NCBI RefSeq assembly: GCF_002441885.1
Contig: NZ_JXJT01000010.1
Span: 1 to 63,103, forward strand
Direction: 5' to 3'
Length of the DNA: 63,103 nt
Source: Pseudolactococcus chungangensis CAU 28 = DSM 22330
Lineage (GTDB): Bacteria; Bacillota; Bacilli; Lactobacillales; Streptococcaceae
A program made the position numbers and the translations under genes. The notes under the pieces were generated by a model, which did no database searches, was not told the DNA's origin, and saw only the letters and a program-made list of their open reading frames with translations. This document shows, one piece after another, positions 9,374 to 19,153 of the stretch; positions within the stretch are counted from its first letter, which is position 1, and every line of letters begins with the position of its first letter.

Positions 9374-10546
9374 TTATTTCCCTTTTTCTTGAATTAAATC
9401 TTCTACCCACTGTGACACTTTTTGACGTGTTCTTTTATCAGAGGCTAAAATTTGATTTAAGGTTTGCCCATCAAATTCCATATGCTCAAAAACTGCACGT
9501 GTAATTAATTGTTCAATCTCTAAGAAAGTAATTTTACCATCTTGAAAGGCCTGATTAGCAACTTCATTTGCTGCATTATAAACCGCTGGATAGCCACCGC
9601 CTAGTTTACCTACTCGATAAGCTAAATCTAACATTGGAAAACGAACCAAATCCATTTTTTCAAAATGTAGCGCACCAATTTCAGTTAAATCAAATGGTGT
9701 TTCATGGTGCATGGTCAAATGTTTTGGATAAGATAAGGCATATTGAATTGGCTCACGCATATCCGTTGCCCCAAGCTGGGCTAAAACAGCACCATCTTGT
9801 AGTGTCACCATTGAATGCACGACAGATTCCCGATGCAAAACAACATGGATATCATCATAAGGAACACCAAATAAATGATGTGCCTCAATCACTTCCAACC
9901 CCTTATTAACCATAGTCGCAGAGTCTAGCGTAATCTTCGCACCCATCGTCCAATTCGGGTGGGCTAAAGCATCATCAAGTGTTACGTCAAGCAACTCCTC
10001 ACGCGTTTTATCACGAAATGACCCACCTGATGCTGTGATTGTTAAACTACGAACATCACTTTTTTGAACACCTTGTAGCACTTGGAAAATCGCTGCATGC
10101 TCACTATCAACAGGCAAAATTTTACTACCTGTCCGTGCTGCTTCTGCCATAATCGTATAACCTGCGACAACTAATGTCTCTTTATTGGCTAAAGCAATAT
10201 CACGACCAAGCTTTATCGCTTCAATTGTGGGTGGAAGACCGACAGACCCCACGATTGCATTGAGCAAAATATCATAATCCTCTATTTTTGCTAGCTTGAT
10301 TAACCCCTCGTTTCCAACATGAATCTCAACATCTGGAAAACTTTCAGCAAGTGCGATTTGTGACGATGCTTCAGCTGAAACAACGACTTTAGGCGAAAAA
10401 TCTTGCATAATCTCACGCGCCTTCTCAATATTTTTGCCAAATGCAAAGCCGACCAATTCAAATTGATCAGGATGTGCTGCAATCACATCTAACGCCTGCA
10501 CACCGACACTTCCCGTCGCGCCTAATAAAATGATTTTTTTCTTCAT
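9374..10546 (-). CDS. dxr: 1-deoxy-D-xylulose 5-phosphate reductoisomerase
   Basis: Second enzyme of the MEP (non-mevalonate) isoprenoid pathway: converts DXP to 2-C-methyl-D-erythritol 4-phosphate with NADPH. The 390-residue length is full. NADPH-binding [14 protein letters not shown] is at residues 8-21; metal/substrate motifs are [36 protein letters not shown] and [13 protein letters not shown], followed by the C-terminal helical region. Its place between cdsA and rseP is the standard Firmicute position, so it is probably native. Lactococci and streptococci generally make isoprenoids through mevalonate, so this gene implies either an MEP user or a lineage with both routes. Confidence 0.96.
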   Translation of the reverse strand: MKKKIILLGATGSVGVQALDVIAAHPDQFELVGFAFGKNIEKAREIMQDFSPKVVVSAEASSQIALAESFPDVEIHVGNEGLIKLAKIEDYDILLNAIVGSVGLPPTIEAIKLGRDIALANKETLVVAGYTIMAEAARTGSKILPVDSEHAAIFQVLQGVQKSDVRSLTITASGGSFRDKTREELLDVTLDDALAHPNWTMGAKITLDSATMVNKGLEVIEAHHLFGVPYDDIHVVLHRESVVHSMVTLQDGAVLAQLGATDMREPIQYALSYPKHLTMHHETPFDLTEIGALHFEKMDLVRFPMLDLAYRVGKLGGGYPAVYNAANEVANQAFQDGKITFLEIEQLITRAVFEHMEFDGQTLNQILASDKRTRQKVSQWVEDLIQEKGK

Positions 10547-10649
10547 ATCCTAAAATGCCTCCTCCATCTCATTTCTAAAAAGTCCCTATCTACACTTGCG
10601 CCATGTCCCCTATCACACAAGCACAAACTTTATATTAAGTTAGATTAGG

Positions 10650-11444
10650 TTAAAACAAACCAAGTAAATGCATCATCGGAAAAACAAAAATGAGACTATC
10701 AAAACGGTCTAGAATACCACCATGACCTGGTAAAATTTTACCTGAATCCTTTACACCAAAATGACGTTTCAAACTAGATTCCACCAAATCACCAATTTGA
10801 CCAACAACAGAGAAAATAGCTGCCAGGATAACTAAGTGTAGCAGACTAATAGATGGTGCTTGTTTAGGATAAAGAAATACCATTATCAGAGCAACAACAA
10901 CAGCTGAAACAATTCCACCAAGAGAACCTTCCACCGTTTTATTAGGTGATACACTCGGAATCAATTTTGTTTTACCAAATTTTCTACCAACAAAATAAGC
11001 ACCTGAATCCGTCGCCCAGACAATAAAGAGCGCTAGAAATAAAATAAATAAACTATTTTCACGCGCCGCTAGTAAATTCTGAAAACCAATCCCAATATAA
11101 AAAGCTGACAAAAAAGGGAAACCTAAATCTTCAAAAGAATATTTACCCTTAGTAAAAACCATGACACCCATCATGATAAATAAAAATAAAGTAAACAAGG
11201 TAAAATTGCTATCTGTCCCAAGTTGTGGGAAATATTGCGTTGTTGGTAAAGATAAAGAAAGGGCCGCAAGTGTTGCTAAAATGCCTTCGAAAGATAGAAG
11301 TTCTAACTTGCGCATTCTGAACAGTTCACTCATGGCAATAATAACAAGCAGGGCTACCAAAATATGAAAAGGTGTACTTCCAAGAATCGCTAAGCCTAAA
11401 AAGACAGCTCCTGCGACAATACCTGTAATAATTCTTTGCGTCAT
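10650..11444 (-). CDS. cdsA: phosphatidate cytidylyltransferase (CDP-DAG synthase)
   Basis: Membrane enzyme making CDP-diacylglycerol from phosphatidate and CTP for phospholipid synthesis. 264 residues with about eight spans and the family signature near the C-terminus: GDLVESSLKRHFGVKDSGK followed by LPGHGGILDRFDS; SPNKTVEGSLGG lies earlier. Its ATG overlaps the uppS stop by 4 nt, so the two are translationally coupled. A 103-nt gap without recognisable signals separates it from dxr. Confidence 0.96.
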   Translation of the reverse strand: MTQRIITGIVAGAVFLGLAILGSTPFHILVALLVIIAMSELFRMRKLELLSFEGILATLAALSLSLPTTQYFPQLGTDSNFTLFTLFLFIMMGVMVFTKGKYSFEDLGFPFLSAFYIGIGFQNLLAARENSLFILFLALFIVWATDSGAYFVGRKFGKTKLIPSVSPNKTVEGSLGGIVSAVVVALIMVFLYPKQAPSISLLHLVILAAIFSVVGQIGDLVESSLKRHFGVKDSGKILPGHGGILDRFDSLIFVFPMMHLLGLF

Positions 11445-12187
11445 TTTTTGATTCCTCCATATCTGCGATCTCGTTGTGAAAAGACGTCAAATGCTAAATC
11501 TAATGCAGCCTCATCAAAATCTGGCCATAATGTCTCTGTAAAATATAATTCGCTATAAGCCGTTTGCCACGGTAAAAAATTACTCAACCGATTTTCACCT
11601 GATGTTCGAATGACAAGATCAGGATTTCGATAAGACTCTGGTAAAATCGCTGTAGTCAATTGCTGCTCAAAGCTATCTTGTGTCAACTCGTCTACTGATA
11701 TCAGCCCCTCTTGAACTTTTAACGCTAATGCTTTAACTGCATCTAAAATTTCAGCTTGCCCACCATAATTCAAAGCAATCGTCAAAATCATCCCTGTATT
11801 TTGCGCTGTATCAACCATCGCTCTATCAATGGATTTCAGTGTTGCTTTTGGCACACCTTCTCTTGTACCAATCATAGCAATTCTGATATTTTCACGATTC
11901 AAGGTCGGCACAAATCTTTCATAAAAATCAATCGGTAAACTCATAATGAATTTAACTTCTGCAGCTGGTCTCGACCAGTTTTCTGTTGAGAAAGCGTAGA
12001 CAGTCATCACTTTGACGCCTCGATTTTGCGCGTGAATCGCAATCATTTGCAAGGCATCCATACCCGCTTTATGACCAAAAATACGTGGTTTCCCCTGACG
12101 TTGCGCCCAACGTCCATTACCATCCATGATAACTGCCAAATGGTTTGGGATTTTTTGCATTGCTGCTTTATCAGATGTTTCTATCAT
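11441..12187 (-). CDS. uppS: isoprenyl transferase (undecaprenyl diphosphate synthase)
   Basis: Cis-prenyltransferase that makes C55 undecaprenyl diphosphate, the lipid carrier for peptidoglycan and wall polymers. 248 residues; hallmark blocks are HLAVIMDGNGRWA (catalytic Asp), HKAGMD, YAFSTENWSRP, NYGGQAEI and the C-terminal PDLVIRTSGENRLSNFLPWQ plus SELYFTETLWPDF. First gene of uppS-cdsA-dxr-rseP, so carrier-lipid and phospholipid synthesis are expressed together; it consumes the isoprenoid units that dxr helps to supply. Confidence 0.97.
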   Translation of the reverse strand: MIETSDKAAMQKIPNHLAVIMDGNGRWAQRQGKPRIFGHKAGMDALQMIAIHAQNRGVKVMTVYAFSTENWSRPAAEVKFIMSLPIDFYERFVPTLNRENIRIAMIGTREGVPKATLKSIDRAMVDTAQNTGMILTIALNYGGQAEILDAVKALALKVQEGLISVDELTQDSFEQQLTTAILPESYRNPDLVIRTSGENRLSNFLPWQTAYSELYFTETLWPDFDEAALDLAFDVFSQRDRRYGGIKK

Positions 12188-12358
12188 CTTATCTATCTAC
12201 CTCTAATTCATGGTTACTAATTGCTCACTAGCAGTTAAAGTCATCTCTTTTGATATTACTTGTGACATTTAAATTCTAAAAATGACCTATTAAACCTTGC
12301 CTTCTAGTTTACAATCTTCCCTTAATTTTAACACATTTTCAGTAAAAATTCTTAAAAA

Positions 12359-12380
12359 AAATAAGCCAAATGGCTTATTT
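12359..12380 (-). terminator. terminator after yajC
   Basis: AAATAAGCCA pairs with TGGCTTATTT around a 2-nt centre; on the minus strand it is followed by a run of T. It lies just after the yajC stop at 12389. Confidence 0.8.
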
Positions 12381-12388
12381 ATCTTGTG

Positions 12389-12754
12389 TTATTCAAATGG
12401 TGAGTCTTGTTTGTCAACCGTTTCGCTAGACGCAATAGCCTCAGTTTTAGCATCAGCAATCACACTATCAATCGTTTCAGCTTCATCGGTAGCTTCAGTA
12501 GCTACAACAGGTTTAACTGTTTTAACTGCTGCACGATCAAAAGTTAGAATGACCCCTTCAGCATCTAATTCAATCGTCCCTTTTGTTTTATCAACGCTCG
12601 CCAAAATACCGTGCAATCCGCCAATCGTCACAATTTCAGAACCAGGCTGCATATTGTCAAGTTGTTCTTGACGTTGTGCAGCTGCTTTCTTTTGGTTACG
12701 TTGCATAAACCACATCATCCCACCGAACAGAATGATCAAAATTACAAATTGCAT
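12389..12754 (-). CDS. yajC: YajC, preprotein translocase accessory subunit
   Basis: A small membrane protein associated with SecDF/SecYEG. 121 residues: one N-terminal span (FVILIILFGGMMWFM), then the basic RNQKKAAAQRQEQ stretch and the conserved cytoplasmic block MQPGSEIVTIGGLHGILASV. The acidic C-terminal tail (ATDEAETIDSVIADAKTEA) is longer than in many homologues and low in complexity. It is a single-gene unit ended by a terminator; no secDF is nearby. Confidence 0.93.
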   Translation of the reverse strand: MQFVILIILFGGMMWFMQRNQKKAAAQRQEQLDNMQPGSEIVTIGGLHGILASVDKTKGTIELDAEGVILTFDRAAVKTVKPVVATEATDEAETIDSVIADAKTEAIASSETVDKQDSPFE

Positions 12755-12866
12755 GTCTTTACCTCATTTATTTTTTATAGTCTCTATTATAGCAGATTAT
12801 GCGCAATAAAAAAAGCACAATACTTGAGGTAGATTTTGAGGTATCATTAGAAATTACAGTTTATTT

Positions 12867-12895
12867 TTGATAATTCAATTAATAAATGCTATGAT
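12867..12895 (+). promoter_or_regulatory. promoter of the DUF975 gene
   Basis: TTGATA (12867-12872), 17-nt spacer, TATGAT (12890-12895). The gene then has AAGGAGGAG nine bases before ATG. Confidence 0.65.
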
Positions 12896-12954
12896 GATTA
12901 GGGTATCATGTATAATAAGTATATTAAATACAGTCAAACAAGGAGGAGAAACAA

Positions 12955-13701
12955 ATGACTAGCTCAGAACTCAAACAAGCCGCCCGCTACGCCCTTAAAG
13001 ACAATTTCTTCCAGAAAATGCTCTTGATGATTGTCCCATTGCTACTTGCAATTTTTTCAAGTCGTGCTACTAATTCATCTTCAATCACTTTACAACATCA
13101 ATTAAATGATGCCAATATTGATTTTTCGGGTAACCCAGATGCTTTCTCAAATATTGATTGGGGTTTAGTCCTTAGTATTGCTATACCAATTATTGTTTTT
13201 GCTATTGTAACTAGCTTTATCGTTATGATTATTATCACCGTTTTTAAAACAGCTAGTATGTTTAACTATTTGGAAATTTTCCGAGGCGAAAAAGAAGAGA
13301 TTAATTTATCATCTGACATCTTACGCACATTTAAAGACAATTCTTTCTGGAAAATTGTAAGTTTGACAGTTGTGACACAACTCATCATGTACCTGCTTTT
13401 ATTTATTCCAATTGTTGGTTGGGCTATTGCAATTTATCTTGGCTTATCTTGGTCACAAGCCACTTATGTTTTATATGACAAGCTTCAAAACAACAACTAT
13501 AAAGGTGTTTGGGATGTTCTTAATACCTCAAGCCAAATGATGACTGGTTACAAGTTTAAATATTTTGTCTTTAACTTAACTTTTATTGGTTGGTACATTC
13601 TAGGTGCTCTTTTCTTTGGTCTACCTCAAATCTGGACAATGCCGTATACAGAAATGTCTATGGTTGCTTTCTACGAAGCACGAATCGAAGAGCGTTTATA
13701 A
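12955..13701 (+). CDS. DUF975 family membrane protein
   Basis: A 248-residue integral membrane protein with about five or six spans. The N-terminus SSELKQAARYALKDNFFQKML, the middle VFKTASMFNYLEIFRGE and the conserved stretch LGLSWSQATYVLYD followed by GVWDVLNTSSQMMTGYKFKYF mark it as a DUF975 protein, common in lactic acid bacteria and of unknown function. Strong AAGGAGGAG ribosome site and its own promoter; monocistronic, with the IS3 relic downstream. Confidence 0.85.
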   Translation: MTSSELKQAARYALKDNFFQKMLLMIVPLLLAIFSSRATNSSSITLQHQLNDANIDFSGNPDAFSNIDWGLVLSIAIPIIVFAIVTSFIVMIIITVFKTASMFNYLEIFRGEKEEINLSSDILRTFKDNSFWKIVSLTVVTQLIMYLLLFIPIVGWAIAIYLGLSWSQATYVLYDKLQNNNYKGVWDVLNTSSQMMTGYKFKYFVFNLTFIGWYILGALFFGLPQIWTMPYTEMSMVAFYEARIEERL

Positions 13702-13740
13702 GACACATAAAAACATATAAAAAATAACTCCGTGATGAAG

Positions 13741-14908
13741 AGCTCCTGATAAATGGACATGAAATAAAAAACTATTTCAACCATTTTATCAAGGAGCTTT
13801 TTCATGCGTAAAAACCAGAACTACACGGGCGACTTTAAAGTAAAAGTTACATAAGCTTATCTTTTTAACCACTTAGGCGGGTATCAATCAGTGGCAGATC
13901 ATTTTGGTGTCACCAATCACTCACAAGTACACCATTGGGTTAAATTGTACAAGAACAATCCTCAACTTCTCTATCAAGACAATCGTGGTAGACCGGCACA
14001 GGTTAAGCCAGAGACTATGACTTTAGAAGAACAAGTCAACTATCTCAAATGGAGATAGCCATTCTAAAAAAGCTCTTGTAAAACTCTCTACAAGAGCTAA
14101 GTATCAAGTCGTTGATAGTTTAACAGGACAGTATTCAATTACTGCTCTTTGTCATTATCTTGGTGTTTCAAGGAGTGGTTATTGTAGCTGGATAAAAAAA
14201 TCGCCCCCCCTTACAAAATCTTTGGATATTCAGTTTGCAGAGAAGATTCAATTGCTTTTTGACACCTCATTGAAAGGCTATCGTTATATCTGGATGCAAC
14301 TCAAAAGGCAATATCATCTGTCAATTAATCCTAAAACACTATTGTGGTATATGCGACTACTGGGATTAAAATCTCCCATTCGTAAGAAACATTTGATTTC
14401 CTGTACGCGTCAAGAGATAAACAAAAAAGCGAGAAAGGTTTAGACAAACCTTCTCGCAAGACACTTCTTCGCCACACGACCTCATGAAAAATTAGTGACA
14501 GACGTTTCTTATGTGTCTCATAAACAGGGTAGACTTGTACTTAAGCATTATCAAAGACTTATATGATAACTCTTATTTAGCTTATACCTTGTCAAAATTC
14601 AATGATAATCAGTCAGTATTTGAGAATTTATACCTTGTTTTCAGGTCAAGGATTTCAGTACACGAACAAGCAGTATTATCAAAAACTTGAAGCTGTTAAT
14701 GTGAAGGTTTCACATTCTCGTAAGGGGAATTGTTTGTTCCTGAAAATGAGACGGAATTGATTCAGCAGATTGACAATTTCATTGCATGGTATAACTTTGA
14801 TAGATCACAGCTTAAATTCAAAGGCATGACTCCTATTGAATATAGGGAGACATACCTTTGAATGGAAATGTGTTTTTTTGAACTGTCTGTTTTATTTGGG
14901 ACTTGGCA
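13741..14908 (+). pseudogene. decayed IS3-family insertion sequence
   Basis: Relic of a two-ORF IS3 element (IS150-like). orfA starts at 13804 (MRKNQNYTGDFKVKV) but hits TAA after 16 codons; beyond it the HTH continues as GGYQSVADHFGVTNHSQVHHWV. Pieces of orfB follow in several frames (GVSRSGYCSWIKKS; SLKGYRYIWMQLKRQYHLSI; RPHEKLVTDVSYV; AWYNFDRSQLKFKGMTPIEY), with frameshifts and a deletion of much of the DDE core. The right end (GAACTGTCTGTTTTATTTGG, about 14879-14898) recurs in the second copy. Before orfA, 13741-13797 folds into a long hairpin that includes the AAGGAG ribosome site, as in elements that block translation from outside transcripts. Confidence 0.85.
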
Positions 14909-14942
14909 AGTTATCATCAGTTTTTTTATTCTTAATAACTTC

Positions 14943-15806
14943 TTATTTCCCGTCTGTGTTACGCGCTACATTCTGAGCGTTTTCTGACAGTCTATAGACT
15001 TCAGACTGACGATTCTCTAATGTCTGCATCCTATTTCTGATTTCAGCAAGACCATCCAAATCAATATCTGCATATAAAATTTGTTCTCCATCTCCTGCAC
15101 GTGCAATCACCGTCCCCCATGGATTGACTACCAAACTATTACCATAAGCCAACATTTTAGCGTTTTGACCATATTGATCCGCAGCAATCATGTAAACACC
15201 ATTTTCAATCGCCCTTGCTCTTAAGAGCACCTCCCAATGATCTTTACCTGTCATCAAATTAAAATCTGACGGATTAAAAATAATCTCAGCACCCTTTAAG
15301 GCAAGTAATCGATGCAACTCTGGAAACCGAAGATCATAACAGATGGCAAATCCTAATTTTCCAAGAGGCGTCTCAACAACTACAACCTCTTGACCAGAAG
15401 TAACCGTATCCGACTCTCGATAAATCTGACCAGATGGATCTGTAATATCAAAAGTATGAATCTTGCGATATTTCCCCACTACTATGCCTTTGTCATCAAA
15501 TAAATAACTCGTATTATAATGTTTTTTAGACGCCGGTATTGTCTCCGACCAAGACCCACCATGAATATAGACCCCTAATGTTTTGGCAAGGCGCGACAAT
15601 AAGCGAAACGTCTCACCACCATCACTTTCTGAATAACTCGGCGTGTGTGAATCAATAATATTCATCACTTCAGGAAAGGCTATTAGTTTAGCCCCCTCTT
15701 GTGCAGCAACTCTGATAAACTTCTCTATTTTAACCAGATTATCTTTTAGTTGACAACTTGTTTGAAGTTGAACGATAGCTATTTTATATTGTCTACAAGG
15801 AACCAC
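14943..15806 (-). CDS. carbon-nitrogen hydrolase, omega-amidase-like (nitrilase superfamily)
   Basis: 287 residues with the Glu-Lys-Cys triad of the nitrilase superfamily: AFPEV (Glu near 45), GKYRKIHTFD (Lys) and GFAICYDLRFPEL (Cys). The LRFPEL context is shared with Nit2/omega-amidase and MtnU-like enzymes that hydrolyse alpha-ketoglutaramate or ketosuccinamate. GTG start at 15806, one base after the upstream dehydrogenase stop, with a GAGG-like site. It is last in the operon. With the aminotransferase upstream it suggests a glutamine transaminase/omega-amidase pair, in which hydrolysis of the keto-amide pulls transamination forward; that is inference. A generic amidase is the alternative. 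Confidence 0.82.
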   Translation of the reverse strand: MVPCRQYKIAIVQLQTSCQLKDNLVKIEKFIRVAAQEGAKLIAFPEVMNIIDSHTPSYSESDGGETFRLLSRLAKTLGVYIHGGSWSETIPASKKHYNTSYLFDDKGIVVGKYRKIHTFDITDPSGQIYRESDTVTSGQEVVVVETPLGKLGFAICYDLRFPELHRLLALKGAEIIFNPSDFNLMTGKDHWEVLLRARAIENGVYMIAADQYGQNAKMLAYGNSLVVNPWGTVIARAGDGEQILYADIDLDGLAEIRNRMQTLENRQSEVYRLSENAQNVARNTDGK

Positions 15807-15807
15807 T

Positions 15808-16743
15808 CTAATACCTCAGATCTAAATCAACACGATTTCGGATTTCTTTTCCTTGAATAAAATCCGAAAATACATCAGAAAACATCGCCATTGCACGAGA
15901 AAGATAGTCTGAAATATCACCTGCCCTGTGTGGAGTTATCAACACATTGGGCAAGTCCCAAAACGGTGAATCAAATGTTAGTGGTTCATGTTTAAAAACA
16001 TCTAAACCAGCAAAGGCCAGTTTCCCATTTATCAGATTTTCCAAGAGTGCTGCCTCATCAACAGTCTCACCTCTTGAGATATTTATAAAATAGCTTCCTG
16101 TTTTCATTGCATTAAAGGTCTGATGATTGAACAAATGAAAAGTCTCCGGAGTCAACGGCGTTAACAACACAACAATGTCAGCCCCTGCAATTGCACGGTG
16201 CAATTCTGTAGTTTTATACATTTGTTTAAAATTTTTTTGCATTTTCCCCGTCCGAGAAACGCCGGTTACAGTCATCCCAAGTGCTACTGCTTTTGAGGCT
16301 AATGTTCGTCCCACTGCACCTGATCCCACAATACAAAGCTGTCGACCAAAAACTGTCTCTAACATCATCTCACCATGTGACCAACAATGGGCCATTTGAG
16401 ATCTTTCAGCACGTCTAAGACCACGTGTATGGGACAAAATCATAGCAAGCGCATGCTCACTCATAAATTCAGCATGCATACCACGACTATTAGCTAACAG
16501 AATATTCTTTTGTTTCAAATAATCGAAAGGCATTTGATTGACACCAGATGACAAGGTAAAAATCAATCTAAGATTTGGAAAATGTTGTAAGTATTCCGTA
16601 GATACCTTAGGTGTTGAGATTAAACATATGACTTCAGGAAACTCATCTTCTATCTCTTGATCAAGTACTAAAATGTCTTGTGAAAACTGTGCTTCATATG
16701 CTACTTTCTGTTCATTTGTTAGAGTATGCATGATTGCAATCAT
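15808..16743 (-). CDS. D-2-hydroxyacid dehydrogenase (first of two)
   Basis: 311 residues of the D-isomer-specific 2-hydroxyacid dehydrogenase family: NAD(H)-binding GSGAVGRTLASKAVALGM, catalytic Arg in INISRGETVDE, Glu in KHEPL and His in LITPHRAG. The family interconverts 2-keto acids and D-2-hydroxy acids. The ribosome site AAGGAG lies within the end of the decayed acetyltransferase gene upstream. It is quite different in sequence from the second dehydrogenase at 19154-20122, so the two are unlikely to be recent duplicates and may act on different keto acids. Confidence 0.85.
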   Translation of the reverse strand: MIAIMHTLTNEQKVAYEAQFSQDILVLDQEIEDEFPEVICLISTPKVSTEYLQHFPNLRLIFTLSSGVNQMPFDYLKQKNILLANSRGMHAEFMSEHALAMILSHTRGLRRAERSQMAHCWSHGEMMLETVFGRQLCIVGSGAVGRTLASKAVALGMTVTGVSRTGKMQKNFKQMYKTTELHRAIAGADIVVLLTPLTPETFHLFNHQTFNAMKTGSYFINISRGETVDEAALLENLINGKLAFAGLDVFKHEPLTFDSPFWDLPNVLITPHRAGDISDYLSRAMAMFSDVFSDFIQGKEIRNRVDLDLRY

Positions 16744-16746
16744 CTT

Positions 16747-17132
16747 TTAAATCTCCTTTTCTATGTAAGCTAAATCTCAACGGAATTTAAACCCCTGATT
16801 CTGTCAAAAAGCCTGGCCAATATCATTTTCAATGAAGCAAACTAAATTTACCTTGTTTATCCCTGCTTCTCTAAGCGATGTTTCTCAGGGTGGACTGCAT
16901 CATGGTAAATAAATCCTATTCTCCCATCATACCCTGATAATATACAGCCTATTAACACCCTTTTTCTTCCGCAACAAAGCATATTGTCGGGTTCCGCTTT
17001 AAAAAAGTCGCAAAGCCTACCTCGCTAATCATTCCATTCACGCAGATCAACGCCTGGCACGAGATGCCATAACATCCAAATGCTTTCAAAATCAGATAAT
17101 CGTAAAAGTCGTATCTTAATTTTTTTACCCAT
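16747..17132 (-). pseudogene. decayed GNAT acetyltransferase
   Basis: The minus-strand reading starts at an ATG at 17132 (IRLLRLSDFESIWMLWHLVP) and continues GVDLREWND, stop, FATFLKRNPTICFVAEEKG, then after frameshifts GRIGFIYHDAVHPE, GINKVNLVCFIENDIGQAF and GFKFR..LAYIEKEI. The order of blocks is that of small GNAT N-acetyltransferases, but there are at least three stops or frameshifts, and the acetyl-CoA loop region (normally RGxGIGxxL) is deleted. It lies between the MFS gene and the first dehydrogenase, so the operon once had another enzyme, possibly acting on its amino-acid substrate. Confidence 0.75.
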
Positions 17133-17153
17133 CCTACACCAGCTTTCTAGCAT

Positions 17154-18341
17154 TCAAAAGATTACTTTCCGATATTTTACCACAATTCCTAGACTTAGCG
17201 CGACAAACACCCCTGAAATCATATACATTTTTTCAAACCCAACATGCATTGCGACAAATCCCCATATCATCGCACCACTGCCATAGGCGACATCTAGGGA
17301 TGCCGAGAATATTGCTGTTGCACGACCACGTTGTTGGTCACTGACATGTGTCAAAACAACTGCGTTCATAATAGGCAAAATACTCGCAAAACCAATACCA
17401 TAAAGACTTCCAGCTAACAAGAAATCAAACAAGGTCACACTTTTAGCAACTAATATAAATGATATAACAATAAATACTAAACTAGCAAGCACAAGTCTGG
17501 ACGTCTTGATAGTGACTAAAAATTTAGGATAGATGATTCGCATCAGTACCGTCACAAGTGCATTTACCGTAAAATAATAACCAATATTTGTCACATGTCG
17601 TTCAATTGCAAATTGTGAGACAAAAGCTGTGACGCCAGAATTGGATAAACAGATAATGGATAAAATTAAACTAGGAATCATCACTGGGACAGTTATGATT
17701 TTTTCTTTGGACGTCAATTGTGGCCCAATATTACAGTCAGTCAATCCTTTTTGATAGTGATCTGATACGAATAAACTTGCTAAAAAAGCTAGAATCGTTA
17801 AGCCTAATCCAACTAAAAACAAAGAATTGAAGCCATAATTTTCAACCAGATACAAACCAATTAGAGGACCTATTGCTTGGGGGAGTGTCTGAGCGATACT
17901 AAAGTATCCTAAACCCACGGACAATCGGTTTTTAGGAATTAAGTCACTGGCCAAAGTGCCAACAGCAGTACCTTCAACCCCCATTGCACCGCCTTGTACC
18001 AATCTCAAGAGAAATAAAAAACCAAGCTGATGGCTCAGATTCAAAATTGAAAAATCTGCGACCAAAACTGCTAGGCCTATGACCAAAATAACTTTCCTAC
18101 CAAACTTATCCAGTAGCCCACCTATTGGTAACCTCAAACATAAAGCTGAAATTCCCAATATGCCAACAACTGTCCCAGCATCTCCTTTGGTTCCACCTAA
18201 ATGTGCGACGTATAATGGCAGAGTCCCCATTTGTGTTGTAATCGCCGTACTTGCAAGAAAACTAATAACCATGACCAATAATAAATCTTTGGATAATATC
18301 TTTTCCTGTGTCAACGTGATTTCTTTTTGAGAAACTGTCAC
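17154..18341 (-). CDS. MFS transporter
   Basis: 395 residues, about twelve spans, with the loop 2-3 motif as GGLLDKFGRKV near residue 73. Most similar in style to drug or metabolite efflux MFS proteins of the YbfB/MdtG type. It starts 3 nt after the stop of the upstream ABC ATPase gene, so it belongs to the operon. Reasonable roles are export of the hydroxy or keto acids formed by the operon's enzymes, or uptake of a related compound; the sequence does not decide. Confidence 0.85.
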   Translation of the reverse strand: MTVSQKEITLTQEKILSKDLLLVMVISFLASTAITTQMGTLPLYVAHLGGTKGDAGTVVGILGISALCLRLPIGGLLDKFGRKVILVIGLAVLVADFSILNLSHQLGFLFLLRLVQGGAMGVEGTAVGTLASDLIPKNRLSVGLGYFSIAQTLPQAIGPLIGLYLVENYGFNSLFLVGLGLTILAFLASLFVSDHYQKGLTDCNIGPQLTSKEKIITVPVMIPSLILSIICLSNSGVTAFVSQFAIERHVTNIGYYFTVNALVTVLMRIIYPKFLVTIKTSRLVLASLVFIVISFILVAKSVTLFDFLLAGSLYGIGFASILPIMNAVVLTHVSDQQRGRATAIFSASLDVAYGSGAMIWGFVAMHVGFEKMYMISGVFVALSLGIVVKYRKVIF

Positions 18342-18344
18342 TTG

Positions 18345-19100
18345 TTAGACCGCCTGACTAAAATTCAATCGTGCTAAAAATTCCTGAGTACGTGCTTCTT
18401 TTGGATGATTAAACACCTGATCAGGTGTCCCTGACTCCAATACCTTCCCATCAGCCATAAATATGACTCTATCTGCAACTTCATAAGCAAATTGCATCTC
18501 ATGTGTGACAATAATCATGGTTTTACCACTTGAAGCAAGTTCTTTCATGATTGCGAGTACTTCATCCACCAATTCAGGATCCAATGCAGAAGTAGGCTCG
18601 TCAAACAACATTAGTTCGGGATCCAAAGCCATTGCCCTAGCAATACCTATCCGCTGTTGTTGTCCACCAGACAATTGACTTGGGTAAGCAGAAGCTTTAT
18701 CATATAACCCAACTTTTTCAAGAGACCGCTCTGCAATCACTGTTGCCATTTTTTTCGGCATTTTGCGTACAGTAACCAATCCTTCCATAACATTCTGAAG
18801 AACCGTCATATGTTTAAATAGCTCATAACCCTGAAAAACCATAGCCGTATTCATACGAATAGCCTTAATCGCTTTTCTTGTAGCAGCACTAAAATCAACA
18901 CGATGACCAGCTAGAACAATCCTTCCTGCATTAGCACGTTCTAAAAAATTAATACAACGTAGAAACGTCGTTTTGCCAGATCCAGATGGTCCTAAAATGC
19001 AGACGACCTCACCTTCTTGAACCACAACATTCACACCCTTTAGAATTTGATGATTACCAAAACTTTTATGAACGTCTATAATTTCAATTTGATTTCCCAT
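18345..19100 (-). CDS. polar amino acid ABC transporter ATPase (first of two)
   Basis: 251 residues of the GlnQ/TcyN class: Walker [14 protein letters not shown], signature LSGGQQQR, Walker [16 protein letters not shown], switch His [15 protein letters not shown]. It is about as similar to the second ATPase (21389-22126) as two family members can be, yet both are kept in one operon that has only one substrate-binding protein. It may power a solute-binding protein encoded elsewhere, or substitute for the other ATPase. Separated from the dehydrogenase gene upstream by 53 nt with an AGGAGG site. Confidence 0.92.
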   Translation of the reverse strand: MGNQIEIIDVHKSFGNHQILKGVNVVVQEGEVVCILGPSGSGKTTFLRCINFLERANAGRIVLAGHRVDFSAATRKAIKAIRMNTAMVFQGYELFKHMTVLQNVMEGLVTVRKMPKKMATVIAERSLEKVGLYDKASAYPSQLSGGQQQRIGIARAMALDPELMLFDEPTSALDPELVDEVLAIMKELASSGKTMIIVTHEMQFAYEVADRVIFMADGKVLESGTPDQVFNHPKEARTQEFLARLNFSQAV

Positions 19101-19153
19101 TGCTGTCCTCCTATTAATTTTGCCTAAAATCCATCACAGATCGTACACTTCGC

